A stretch of 64,000 bases of DNA from assembly GCA_039105265.1 (NCBI GenBank), contig JAPFFF010000019.1, forward strand, positions 2,512,501 to 2,576,500, given 5' to 3'. This stretch comes from Tritrichomonas musculus. Taxonomy: Eukaryota; Parabasalia; Tritrichomonadida; Tritrichomonadidae. The notes beneath the pieces are model-generated. The model had not been told where the DNA came from. It worked only from the letters and a program-made list of their open reading frames with translations, and ran no database searches. Below are positions 17,077-24,603 of the stretch, in pieces; within the stretch, counting starts at the first letter, position 1; each line of letters opens with the position of its first letter. Both the position numbers and the translations under genes were made by a program.

Positions 17077-17685
17077 TTATTCAATCAAATTATGTTGAAA
17101 CTTGAATCGATTTATAGATATTGTTATATATTTATTGTTAGTTGTTCGTGCACAAATATTTTTAGCTCCTGATTTTGCTATATTAATGTGTAATATCTTG
17201 TATAAATTATCTGTAAGTTTAGAATAAAAGATATCTCCATTTGATTCATCATGATAATAATAATATTTATGTTCTTCAAATTCATGTCGTTCAGTTCGTG
17301 TTTCATAAAAATCAATCATTAATGCATCATCAGGTATATCATCAACGAATTCATATTGAGCTTTCTTAAACGATGATTTATTGCTTAGATTCTCAGCTTG
17401 AGAAACCCAACGAAGATTTGATAAATGATTATCATCTCTTTGATGATTTATATGGTCGATTTGTGTTTTGTGTTCTGGGTCATCATTTGGAATGAATTGT
17501 TTACCAATTAGAATATGTTTCTTATAAGATTTTCGATTTAATGGAACTCTTAAATATCCATTTACATATGATTCACTAACTTCATGATGATTGTCTTTTC
17601 GTCTGATTGTGAAAGGATAAACAGATAATATTTCATAATCATCAAAGTCTTTTAATTGTACAAACTCAGCTGCTTGTTCGGTCAT
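17077..17685 (-). CDS. HNH homing-type endonuclease (202 aa)
   Basis: The N-terminal half has a NUMOD4-like stretch (YEILSVYPFTIRRKDNHHEV and GYLRVPLNRKSYKKHIL) followed by the HNH core QIDHINHQRDDNHLSNLRWVS with its His-Asn pattern and the AENLSNK tail. Such proteins cut DNA and often spread as free-standing genes in phages and large viruses. It sits between MCP and integrase in B; D and G have nothing there. The C-terminal 90 residues are rich in Tyr, Asp and Asn and look like a separate recognition domain. TATTTTTG (inverse, 17694-17701) precedes the start. Confidence 0.88.
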   Translation of the reverse strand: MTEQAAEFVQLKDFDDYEILSVYPFTIRRKDNHHEVSESYVNGYLRVPLNRKSYKKHILIGKQFIPNDDPEHKTQIDHINHQRDDNHLSNLRWVSQAENLSNKSSFKKAQYEFVDDIPDDALMIDFYETRTERHEFEEHKYYYYHDESNGDIFYSKLTDNLYKILHINIAKSGAKNICARTTNNKYITISINRFKFQHNLIE

Positions 17686-17701
17686 TTATGAAACAAAAAT
17701 A
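17683..17701 (-). promoter_or_regulatory. TATTTTTG start-proximal motif before HNH gene
   Basis: TATTTTTG on the minus strand at 17701-17694, then TTTCATAA and ATG. The HNH gene therefore has its own copy of the shared signal. Confidence 0.5.
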
Positions 17702-17745
17702 AAAAATCAATTTAAAAACTTAATCATCAAATTAAATCATTATTT

Positions 17746-19698
17746 TTATTCATTTGCTTGACTTCCTTGTGGTGATTCGTCATCAACATATTCCAAGCCT
17801 TCCAATGATAGTTTGAAATAAGAATCTCTAGTTATCCAAAGTTGAACTGGAGGAGGTCTGACAATTGTTCCGTTTGGTTCAACAACATTGAAATATGTGT
17901 CATCATCTCCAGTATATATAGGCATTCCATTGACTTGTATCTGAACGTTTCCAAATCCCCCATCAAGTCCGTCGAATGTATATCCTGCACTCGCTCGTTC
18001 AGTTTGAATGTTGAAAACAAATGATGTTGCATCACTGATTGTGTTGTTGTATCTCTTACCATTCGGGTCATTCTTTGGCATTGTCATACTGTCTTCAAAT
18101 TCCTTTGTGCATGAAAGAGTGATTGCATCTAAATCACCAGCCGTTAATTGATTCTCAAAGAAGCGAGCACCAATAGTTGAAACGTTTTCGTCTGGGAAGT
18201 TCTTTCCACCAATATTCAAGAAACAGTTTTGATAAACTGGGTTTTCAAAGACAGTTAAATCATTATGATGCTTTGGAAACATGATTGATAAATTAGTTGC
18301 ATTGATTAATGGGATATTCAATGTTGACTTGATTCCGTTTGCTGCTGGAGCGATTGGGAAAGCATGATAATCAACTTTTTGTGAAGGAATGATTAAACCT
18401 TGTCTTAAAATGTCCTCAATTCCTTGTCTTGTAGCTTCACAAACACCAAAGCCTTGCATATTAGATTTACAAGCCATGATTGTCATTCGATTAACAGTAA
18501 GTGTTGCTGTTTGTTTTGAATAATGAGCGCTCATCAACTTGTTAGCTTCAGATTTAGAAACAAAATTAATGTAAACATTGCCTGCTGGATGCTTTGATGA
18601 AGGTATTCCACTTGGATGTTCTTTCAGATAATGTTTATTGCAAATTACTTTGTTATCATCTGTCTTTTCAATTCCGAGCTCTGCAAACTCTTCATCAGTA
18701 TAGCTGAACATAAATGTAAATGTTTCAAGTTTTTCATTAACAGGAATATTTGTTGAAGCTGGTATGTAATGGTCTATCAATTCATACTTCAATTGATATT
18801 TCGTTGGTGTTGGTTCAGGTGATGGTGGGTCTGGATTGTCTCCAGGTCCTGGAATCACAGCTTGATTACCGATTTGTGTGAATTGATGTTTGAGGTGTCC
18901 TCGTGCTTTGATTTCCTTTAGTCTGTTTAATTCTTCCATCGATATTGAATCATTGTCTTCAAGAAATACTTTTGTTTCAGCAACTGTGTAAGGGTCTAAT
19001 ACTGCCCAAACAAGACCAGCGGGACTAACTTGAAAACGAATTGATAAATCACCAATGATTCCATTAGGGAATAAATCAAATGCTTGTAATGCGAGCAAAT
19101 CATCAAAAGGAACATTCAAATCAAATTCGACTTCACTTCTTCCTGTGTTCTTAAATGAATTCAAGTTAACATAAACTCCTGCATGTGTCTGTGAATAGTT
19201 GCTAATGTTTTCCCACAATGAATGAACGAATCTGCGGCGTTTCTTCTCGGCTTCTGGTTTAACTGAAGAATATAAGAAGCCTTCACGAATGCATTCATTC
19301 TGTTGGTATCCGACATTGACATTATTATGAAGAATCTCTAATCTGTCAAACAACTGGTTTGATGATTTGAAACCGACAAACAGTTTGTACAAGTTGTTGG
19401 GGTCATTGATTTCATTTAATTTACTCATATCTGTATTCAATGATAAATCTAATTTAACGTGAAATGTTAAGAAACCTTTATCAATATCACTGATGAAGTG
19501 GTCAGGATGTGTTAAACTGATTTGCGAATATTGTCCTTGATGAAATGGAGCTGGTTGGTCATGACAGTCAACAGTTCTAAATGAAAATGAACGTGTACCG
19601 TCATTGACATTAATCATGTTCCGCATCTCTTCAAATGCATGAAGAACGTTTCCTGTTTCAGTGCGAAGATTATGAGCTCTCTCGTTTCTGTATAACAT
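17746..19698 (-). CDS. Probable major capsid protein of element B (650 aa)
   Basis: Closely related to the 674-residue proteins at 41212 and 53220 and to that at 61003. The length matches Polinton double-jelly-roll capsid proteins, and it is the best conserved large non-enzyme gene. Marks are RSFSFRTVDCHDQPAPF, the DRLEILHNNVNVGYQQNE block, VPFDDLLALQAFDLFPNGII followed by GDLSIRFQ, and KNFPDENVSTIGARFFENQ late in the protein. A Pro-rich loop near residues 284-298 differs in length between copies. It is divergent from the amphipathic small protein at 19748. The MCP call rests on size, context and fold-like pattern, not on a search. Confidence 0.75.
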   Translation of the reverse strand: MLYRNERAHNLRTETGNVLHAFEEMRNMINVNDGTRSFSFRTVDCHDQPAPFHQGQYSQISLTHPDHFISDIDKGFLTFHVKLDLSLNTDMSKLNEINDPNNLYKLFVGFKSSNQLFDRLEILHNNVNVGYQQNECIREGFLYSSVKPEAEKKRRRFVHSLWENISNYSQTHAGVYVNLNSFKNTGRSEVEFDLNVPFDDLLALQAFDLFPNGIIGDLSIRFQVSPAGLVWAVLDPYTVAETKVFLEDNDSISMEELNRLKEIKARGHLKHQFTQIGNQAVIPGPGDNPDPPSPEPTPTKYQLKYELIDHYIPASTNIPVNEKLETFTFMFSYTDEEFAELGIEKTDDNKVICNKHYLKEHPSGIPSSKHPAGNVYINFVSKSEANKLMSAHYSKQTATLTVNRMTIMACKSNMQGFGVCEATRQGIEDILRQGLIIPSQKVDYHAFPIAPAANGIKSTLNIPLINATNLSIMFPKHHNDLTVFENPVYQNCFLNIGGKNFPDENVSTIGARFFENQLTAGDLDAITLSCTKEFEDSMTMPKNDPNGKRYNNTISDATSFVFNIQTERASAGYTFDGLDGGFGNVQIQVNGMPIYTGDDDTYFNVVEPNGTIVRPPPVQLWITRDSYFKLSLEGLEYVDDESPQGSQANE

Positions 19699-19747
19699 TT
19701 ATGATTGAATAAAAAGGAAATAAATCACTTTTATCATTAATTAAATT

Positions 19748-20002
19748 ATGGGTGTCGGTATATTCAACAAAATCAAGAACGCATTTAAATCAATTGGCGG
19801 TAAAGTCAAATCATTCGCTCAGAAAGCAGTTAAAGCAATTCCAAAAGTTGTTGATGTTGGAAAGCAAATCATGGACAGAGTCAAACCAATCACACAATTC
19901 ATTCCTGGTGTTGGTCAAGTAGTTGACGCAATTGATACAGGATTAAATGCTGTCGACAAAGTAGGTAAATTTGGTAAATCAATACTGAATGAAGTTAAAT
20001 GA
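19748..20002 (+). CDS. Small amphipathic protein next to MCP (84 aa)
   Basis: Basic and amphipathic: MGVGIFNKIKNAFKSIGGKV at the start, then FAQKAVKAIPKVVDVGK and a Gly/Val-rich centre (FIPGVGQVVDAIDTGLN). It is always head-to-head with the MCP gene. Family precedent (adenovirus pVI-type and Polinton minor capsid peptides) suggests a membrane-active or capsid-lining peptide; this is inference from composition and place. Copies: 40865-41119, 52911-53127 (cut by C) and 60699-60953. Confidence 0.7.
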   Translation: MGVGIFNKIKNAFKSIGGKVKSFAQKAVKAIPKVVDVGKQIMDRVKPITQFIPGVGQVVDAIDTGLNAVDKVGKFGKSILNEVK

Positions 20003-20038
20003 AAAACAATGAAAAATAATGATTTAATATGAATACAA

Positions 20039-20515
20039 ATGAATGATAACATTAATGAACTTAAAGTAATAAACGAAACCATTAATGAATCAAAAGTGTT
20101 TAAATCAGTTGAAGAGTTCAATTTGTTCTATCAAAAGAATATTGAGCAAATGAAATCACAAACGACTAACTATTTGAACAAGATTTATAAAATCATCACT
20201 AATGACGGCAATGAATACAGAATCACTAAACGTAATTGTACAGACGGTAAACGATGTGGTGGCGACATTTATTTGAAGAAAGTTGGGAACACAATCACTA
20301 AAACACTCGAAAACGACAACATCAAGGCTGATATATCATTGATAAAGGAATCATTGAATGAATTCACTGAACAAATCAATCAATTGAACAACAAAAATAA
20401 AATACTTGAAGAACATATCAATAAGCTTTCAAATGTTGTTGACCAACAATCAAAAGTCATTAATGAATACATTTTAAATGTTGTTGCTCCTGACAACCAC
20501 CGAATGATTAAGTGA
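20039..20515 (+). CDS. Conserved coiled-coil protein (158 aa)
   Basis: The N-terminal half has a conserved small domain (KSVEEFNLFYQKN, then NYLNKIYKIITNDGNEYRITKRNC and GGDIYLKK); the C-terminal half is a long coiled coil (LNEFTEQINQLNNKNKILEE). Copies lie at 40373-40834 and 60186-60662, always between the amphipathic gene and the 77-88 residue gene. The 3' end overlaps the convergent gene at 20474 by 42 bp. A fibrous scaffold or spike-base role is possible; function is unknown. Confidence 0.7.
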   Translation: MNDNINELKVINETINESKVFKSVEEFNLFYQKNIEQMKSQTTNYLNKIYKIITNDGNEYRITKRNCTDGKRCGGDIYLKKVGNTITKTLENDNIKADISLIKESLNEFTEQINQLNNKNKILEEHINKLSNVVDQQSKVINEYILNVVAPDNHRMIK

Positions 20516-20707
20516 ATCATGATGATTTAATGATTTAGTCGTTTTTGGGGGTGGTTCATGAAATACATTACCTTTTTCATTATAACATTTCACTGTCGGA
20601 GCTGAGTTTATTTTTGTTCTCTTCTTTTGCATCGTTAATTGTAATCTATCAAAATAGTTTTTGTGTTTATCATCATGAACGGTTCTCATTTGATTAATAG
20701 CAGACAT
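20474..20707 (-). CDS. Small conserved basic protein (77 aa)
   Basis: It has RTVHDDKHKNYFDRLQLTMQ, KRTKINSAPTVKCYNEKG and a closing LNHSVVVRS, all shared with 59994-60227 and 40071-40337. It is head-to-head with the coiled-coil gene at 20722, with 14 bases between the two start codons. No domain is recognised. Confidence 0.7.
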   Translation of the reverse strand: MSAINQMRTVHDDKHKNYFDRLQLTMQKKRTKINSAPTVKCYNEKGNVFHEPPPKTTKSLNHHDSLNHSVVVRSNNI

Positions 20708-20724
20708 TTAATTGCTATTAAATG
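20705..20724. promoter_or_regulatory. Compact bidirectional start region
   Basis: CATTTAATTGCTATTAAATG: two start codons face away from each other with 14 bases between and near-dyad TTAA flanks. F has the same layout at 59977-59996. Any promoter must sit inside the opposite reading frame or in these few bases. Confidence 0.6.
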
Positions 20725-20949
20725 AGTGAACTAACAGAATACAAGAAAGAAATACCAGAACTAAAACGAATCAAACGAGGATTGAAAGAAAAGTGTTATG
20801 ATTACAAACAATGTCTCAACAATATCAAATCAGGAATGTTGGGGTCTGATGGTCTTGCCGTTCGTGAATCTCTTATTGAAGACATCAACAGCCTCAAAAA
20901 TAAAGTGCATCAACTTGAGAACGAATTAAATGAACTATCCAGTAAATGA
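20722..20949 (+). CDS. Small coiled-coil protein (75 aa)
   Basis: Same family as 126-359: basic N-terminus, CYDYKQCLNNIKSGMLGS, GLAVRESLIEDINSL, then zipper heptads. Its 3' 70 bases recur at 62920-62994 in H, so they belong to the TIR of this element type. Confidence 0.75.
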   Translation: MSELTEYKKEIPELKRIKRGLKEKCYDYKQCLNNIKSGMLGSDGLAVRESLIEDINSLKNKVHQLENELNELSSK

Positions 20950-20997
20950 AACATCAATTGATGGTAATCATTAAATGAGTTCATATTATTTTTGTTC

Positions 20998-21044
20998 ATT
21001 AGTCGTGTTGACGGTGGGCTTTAGCCCGACGGAAACCGACTGAT
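20998..21044 (+). other. Terminal structured hairpin, element B
   Basis: Outer stem ATTAGTCG (20998-21005) with CGACTGAT (21037-21044); inner stem GGGC/GCCC (21016-21027) capped by TTTA; internal loop sequences TGTTGA and GGAAAC. It is followed by TATATACTACT. Near-identical copies are at 59440-59487 and 62825-62871, and a diverged one at 23503-23561. TATTTTTG precedes it, pointing through it. Confidence 0.7.
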
Positions 21045-21048
21045 ATAT

Positions 21049-21254
21049 ACTACTAAACAAGTTCAAAGATGTAAATTCAAAGATGAAGATTCTAAAGTGT
21101 CTACCCGATTTTTGAATGAAATGAGAGGCTAATTTTGAAAAAGTGGTGATTTTTTGAGTCATGGCGCCGATGTTTGGGGTCTGTAAACCCTATGACAAGG
21201 GGGTCATTTTTTATCACCCCACCAAAAAAATAAAACATTAATAAAACAATTCAT
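21049..21254. repeat. Terminal repeat segment of element B
   Basis: Non-coding. It contains the stretch TTTGGGGTCTGTAAACCCTA and the reverse of GCGCCATGACTCAAAAAATC, shared in inverted orientation with F (59240-59430) and twice with H (62080-62226, 62651-62814). It forms the TIR of this element type together with the hairpin. Confidence 0.75.
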
Positions 21255-21668
21255 TTATAAATCTTCTTCTTCTTCTTCATATTCATTAGTGTATGTGTTT
21301 TGTTTTATCAATTGCTTTAAATTCTGTTCATTCAATGTCAACGATACTCGTTTTTTACTATCACTATCAGGAATCATTCCAAAACACTTTGATTTGTTAT
21401 TTGTTTTGTGATATACTTCTTTAGCAAATCCATTTGGATGTTCTGGATATATCTTGTCCCAACTTCTTTCACCTGGTCTTGGATGGTATTCCTCAGGTAT
21501 GTAATATCTATATATCATCCTTTCACGTTCACTCACAAAATAATATCGTTTATTAAATGTATATTCACGATAATATCTTAATCGTTTAACATCATTGGGC
21601 ATCATTTCAGGTTCTGGCATTCGTGGTATATCAAAAGAGTAATCATAGATGTAATACAACTTACTCAT
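21255..21668 (-). CDS. End-region protein (about 137 aa)
   Basis: Related to the 116-residue protein at 62301: both share MPxDVKxL, a TFxKRxYF block and a YRYY motif. I chose the ATG at 21668 because the relative begins there and a TATTTTG motif precedes it; a longer reading would add 20 residues of AT-rich leader. It ends in an acidic EYEEEEEDL tail. It lies outside the hairpin, between two terminal-repeat segments. Function unknown. Confidence 0.6.
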   Translation of the reverse strand: MSKLYYIYDYSFDIPRMPEPEMMPNDVKRLRYYREYTFNKRYYFVSERERMIYRYYIPEEYHPRPGERSWDKIYPEHPNGFAKEVYHKTNNKSKCFGMIPDSDSKKRVSLTLNEQNLKQLIKQNTYTNEYEEEEEDL

Positions 21669-21837
21669 TTCAATCAAAATAAAAAAAATTAAATAAATTT
21701 CAAAGATTAATAAAATATAATGTAGCAACTGTCAATCTAGAACATCAAATTTATATCACCCCACCAACTGGTCCTCATATCTCTCTCACCTTGAAGCTGA
21801 AGATGTTATTACAGATGGTACTATTAAGGCAAGGCTA

Positions 21838-23274
21838 ATGGTTATGAAGGTTAGTGAGTTTAATGACATCGACTATGAGGAGTGTATAATAACTATTACT
21901 ATTGCAGGTGTTACTATAAGTCAATATGAGGGCAGTGATTACTTCCCAACATGCACCTTAAATGGCAAGACAATAGTTATAGCCAACCCACAGCAAGTAA
22001 GAGTTACTGGTATAGCCATTAAAGAAAATAGTGCTGTTAGGAGAATGTCATTTGAGGTTAAGGATATAGCATATACATGTGATATAGATGCACTTAACAA
22101 CAAGGTAGACTCACTTGAAAAGATATCCCACGACAATAATGAATCAATAGCTACTATTATGAATGAATACCCCACAGTTGATGAGGTTAATGACGTACTA
22201 AAGGAGTATGCATTAAAGAAAGATATACCAGAACCTGTTGATTTAATCAATTATGCTCTGAAAAGCGAAATTCCAGAAATTATTGAGGGGCAAACAACTA
22301 TTCAATTCAAAATCGTCAATAATACAATTCCTGATTTGGATTACGACACATATCATGAAATGATTGAGCAATATGGGTTGGATATTGTCTCATCAAACAA
22401 TTTCTATACGGCTCATTATGTTCACATAGATTATTCGTACAATGACGATGATGATGAACAACCCTCTCAGATAATGCGTATCGAAGGAAGTGATTCAAGT
22501 ATTTGGTTTCTATATGACAGCCATGAATTAATAAATCCAGGAACAGGTGAAACACCAGAAGTTTTATTGTGTTCAATTACCAAAACTATCGAACCAACAG
22601 ACAGAAACGCTTATTCGGCAAGATATGTGTCGAACACTTATGCATTGAAGACGGATATCCCAGAACCAGTTGATTTGTCAAATTATGCATTAAAAAGTGA
22701 GCTTGAGGAAGTAAAAACAAAAATAGATAATACATCTAAAGCTCAACAAGATTTAGCTATTCTAGTAGGTGAACATGTTGCTAGTATCGTAACAATAAAT
22801 AGCAAAATATCAAATTTAGAGAGAGAGAATGCAACATTAAAGGATACTATAGCAGCAATGGAAGCTAGGTTAACTGCATTAGAAGAGAAAAATGACCCAG
22901 ATAGTGAATGGAAAGCATATTATACAGGATTTACTGATGTCACTGATGAATATAATAGGTATTTTCTATTCTCTTATTTTACAAGTGAGAAACACATAAT
23001 TATTGATAATTTAGATAATGATCCAACAGGTGATAATGAACCTGTTCCAGATGGGGAGTACTTATTGATATTCAAGGACAAGACTCAAAAGCTACATTTT
23101 ATTAGATTTATATCAACTGAATGGTCTGACCCTCAACAAATAAAATCATATTTGGATGAAATATACTTTAAAGACACTAACCCACCTTCTGGTGCTTATG
23201 ATATATATAATATTGAGTTAGATTGTGATACCTGTTCTATGATTTGTTTCGATGCTATATATATGAAGAAATAG
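21838..23274 (+). CDS. Tail-fibre-like gene segment of element E (478 codons)
   Basis: The frame is open from about 21763, across the junction with B, so the annotated ATG is only the first Met. The first 110 residues are a domain not seen in the other fibres (VSEFNDIDYEECIITITIAG). A short shaft (YPTVDEVNDVLKEYALKKDI) follows, then the shared module EIIEGQTTIQFKIVNNTIPD to about residue 265, then a coiled coil (LEEVKTKIDNTSKAQQDLA) and a unique C-terminal head. The head differs completely from those of A and D, as expected of an exchangeable receptor-binding domain. Confidence 0.6.
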   Translation: MVMKVSEFNDIDYEECIITITIAGVTISQYEGSDYFPTCTLNGKTIVIANPQQVRVTGIAIKENSAVRRMSFEVKDIAYTCDIDALNNKVDSLEKISHDNNESIATIMNEYPTVDEVNDVLKEYALKKDIPEPVDLINYALKSEIPEIIEGQTTIQFKIVNNTIPDLDYDTYHEMIEQYGLDIVSSNNFYTAHYVHIDYSYNDDDDEQPSQIMRIEGSDSSIWFLYDSHELINPGTGETPEVLLCSITKTIEPTDRNAYSARYVSNTYALKTDIPEPVDLSNYALKSELEEVKTKIDNTSKAQQDLAILVGEHVASIVTINSKISNLERENATLKDTIAAMEARLTALEEKNDPDSEWKAYYTGFTDVTDEYNRYFLFSYFTSEKHIIIDNLDNDPTGDNEPVPDGEYLLIFKDKTQKLHFIRFISTEWSDPQQIKSYLDEIYFKDTNPPSGAYDIYNIELDCDTCSMICFDAIYMKK

Positions 23275-23502
23275 GTACGAGATTCTCGGGGCTGGTACCT
23301 GTGCCGTTTCAGTAGTAGTACTTCAAGAAAAAACAAGTAGTGGGGACCCGAGGTAGTTGTTTAGGTCCCTAGTAGTAGTGGAGACCCGAGGTAGTTGTTT
23401 AGGTCCCTAGTAGTACTTCAAGAAAAAACAAGTTGAAGAAAAATTTTTTTATTTTTTTTTTTTCATTTTTATTTTTTTTTTTTTTCATTTTTATTTTTTA
23501 TC
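23275..23502. repeat. AGTAGT-linked tandem repeats and T-rich tract
   Basis: AGTAGTACTTCAAGAAAAAA blocks at 23314-23337 and 23409-23432 flank two copies of a 35-bp unit, AGTAGTGGRGACCCGAGG...GGTCCCT (23336-23370 and 23374-23408). A long T/AT tract follows. The units begin with the terminal AGTAGT, so they may be rearranged element ends. Confidence 0.75.
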
Positions 23503-23561
23503 ACGAGTTCGTGTTGACGTGTGGGCTTAAGCGTAGCGTGGCCCCGCGGAAACCGACTCGT
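23503..23561 (+). other. Diverged terminal hairpin, element E
   Basis: Outer stem ACGAGTTCG with CGACTCGT (one bulged T), inner GGGC/GCCC, and the same TGTTGACG and GCGGAAAC internal-loop strands as in B, F and H. The inner loop is larger. TATATACTACT follows, as in the other copies. The paired bases differ from the other version yet still pair. Confidence 0.65.
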
Positions 23562-23571
23562 ATATACTACT

Positions 23572-23866
23572 AAAGTTTTTAGTTTTTTTATATGTTTTTC
23601 ATTTTTTTATTTATTAGAAAATAAAATAAAAAAAGGCCATGTTTTTCGAGTGGATTTGGAGATCTTATATGATGTTATCAATTTTTTGTATAGTTCATAT
23701 CATTGATGATATGAATTTTATTATTGACCAATAAAGATGAAAATTTTTTGACCAAAAAGGTTAATTTATTTTTTTTATAGTATTTCTTCCAAAGACACAA
23801 ATAAACTCAACAAAATAACTAAATAAGAGTAGTTTACAAAACAATTCTTAGTTATATCCCAGCGCA
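23572..23866. other. AT-rich stretch without a gene
   Basis: No supported gene or RNA. It may be the outer terminal part of E, by analogy with the 190-bp segment outside the hairpin in F, but no matching second copy is in the window. Confidence 0.4.
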
Positions 23867-24477
23867 AGTAGTATAAGAATGGGGATGGCTGGTTACCTAC
23901 GACTTTTTTATAGGAAACCCACCTCGGAAACCAAGCTCAAAATCAACTCTGAAAAAAATAAATAAATTAACTCTAAAATTTAGTTGCAACCATGAATTAC
24001 AAAATCAATTGTAGAACAGACAACAAAGTTGTTCTAAGGCACTATGTGCCGAATCAATTGAAGAATCGAGGTACTTTGTACCGAGTGCCTACTATGTTGG
24101 CTCAATGTCAAAATCGATTCTCAAAATTTATAGGAAACCAACCTCGGTAACCAAGGAATAACACTGAAAAAAACTAATTCTCAAACTAATTATCAAACTA
24201 ATTATCAAACTAATTACCAAATCAATTATCAAATCAATTAGCTCGCGCAGCGAGCCAGACAACCCAAAGGGTTGTATACAACATTAATTCATAACACTAA
24301 TATAGACACAAATAATAGAATTTATTGAAAAGTGAATTCTCACCTCAATTCTCACCAACTAGCTCACCTATTAAATTCTCAAACTGAATTATATAATTGA
24401 TGTACAAATCTAATTAGATGATACGCAGCTTACAGAACGGACAACAAAGTTGTCCTAAGGCACTATGTGCCGAATCA
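23867..24477 (+). repeat. Left TIR of element C (611 bp)
   Basis: Matches, inverted, 30143-30436 plus 52594-52910. It is packed with tiny hairpins: 24019-24033, 24038-24050, 24070-24082, 24241-24255, 24259-24275, 24439-24455 and 24459-24471, mostly 5-7 bp stems with 3-base loops. Confidence 0.9.
24241..24275. repeat. Paired tri-loop mini-hairpins
   Basis: GCTCGC-GCA-GCGAGC (24241-24255), spacer CAG, then ACAACCC-AAA-GGGTTGT (24259-24275). Confidence 0.85.
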
Positions 24478-24506
24478 ATGTCAACATTAATTCACAAATC
24501 TAATTC

Positions 24507-24541
24507 GGACCCTAAGGGTCCTTAGGGCAACTTTGTTGCCC
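24507..24541. repeat. Paired tri-loop mini-hairpins
   Basis: GGACCC-TAA-GGGTCC (24507-24521), spacer TTA, then GGGCAAC-TTT-GTTGCCC (24525-24541), just upstream of the polymerase gene and inside the left terminal region of C. Confidence 0.85.
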
Positions 24542-24603
24542 GTTTCAACATCATGTTTTCAATTTGATTATCAAAGAAATCATAATGATTTTTTTCTCTT
24601 AAA

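Larger units (their letters stand above)
14564..21776 (-). mobile_element. Element B: Polinton-like, interrupted by element A
   Basis: An AT-rich element whose visible part runs from the A junction at 14564 to about 21776. Read from its right-hand end inward it has a terminal region, a small end gene, a four-gene small cluster, MCP, HNH endonuclease, integrase, small beta-rich protein, a Pro-rich protein and a large virion protein, the same order as F and much like D. The right boundary is where homology to the end of element H stops and a fibre frame of another element begins. The remainder lies left of A, beyond the window. It is a fossil, broken chiefly by the insertion of A. Confidence 0.8.
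21777..23866 (+). mobile_element. Element E: fibre-bearing Polinton-like piece
   Basis: A partial element between B and C: a fibre-gene segment, AGTAGT-containing tandem repeats, T-rich DNA and a diverged copy of the terminal hairpin ending in ACTACT at 23571. Fibre next to a terminus matches the right end of D. It is a fossil and incomplete; neither boundary has a visible target duplication. Confidence 0.55.

Noticed and set aside
21669-21728. Longer start for the B end gene giving a hydrophobic leader
   Set aside because: The leader is translated AT-rich spacer; the relative in H starts at the shorter position and the T-rich motif lies before it.
23436-23500. T-rich tract as the poly-A tail of an inserted LINE or SINE
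   Set aside because: No reverse transcriptase, no SINE-like promoter and no flanking target duplication; the tract leads straight into the terminal hairpin.
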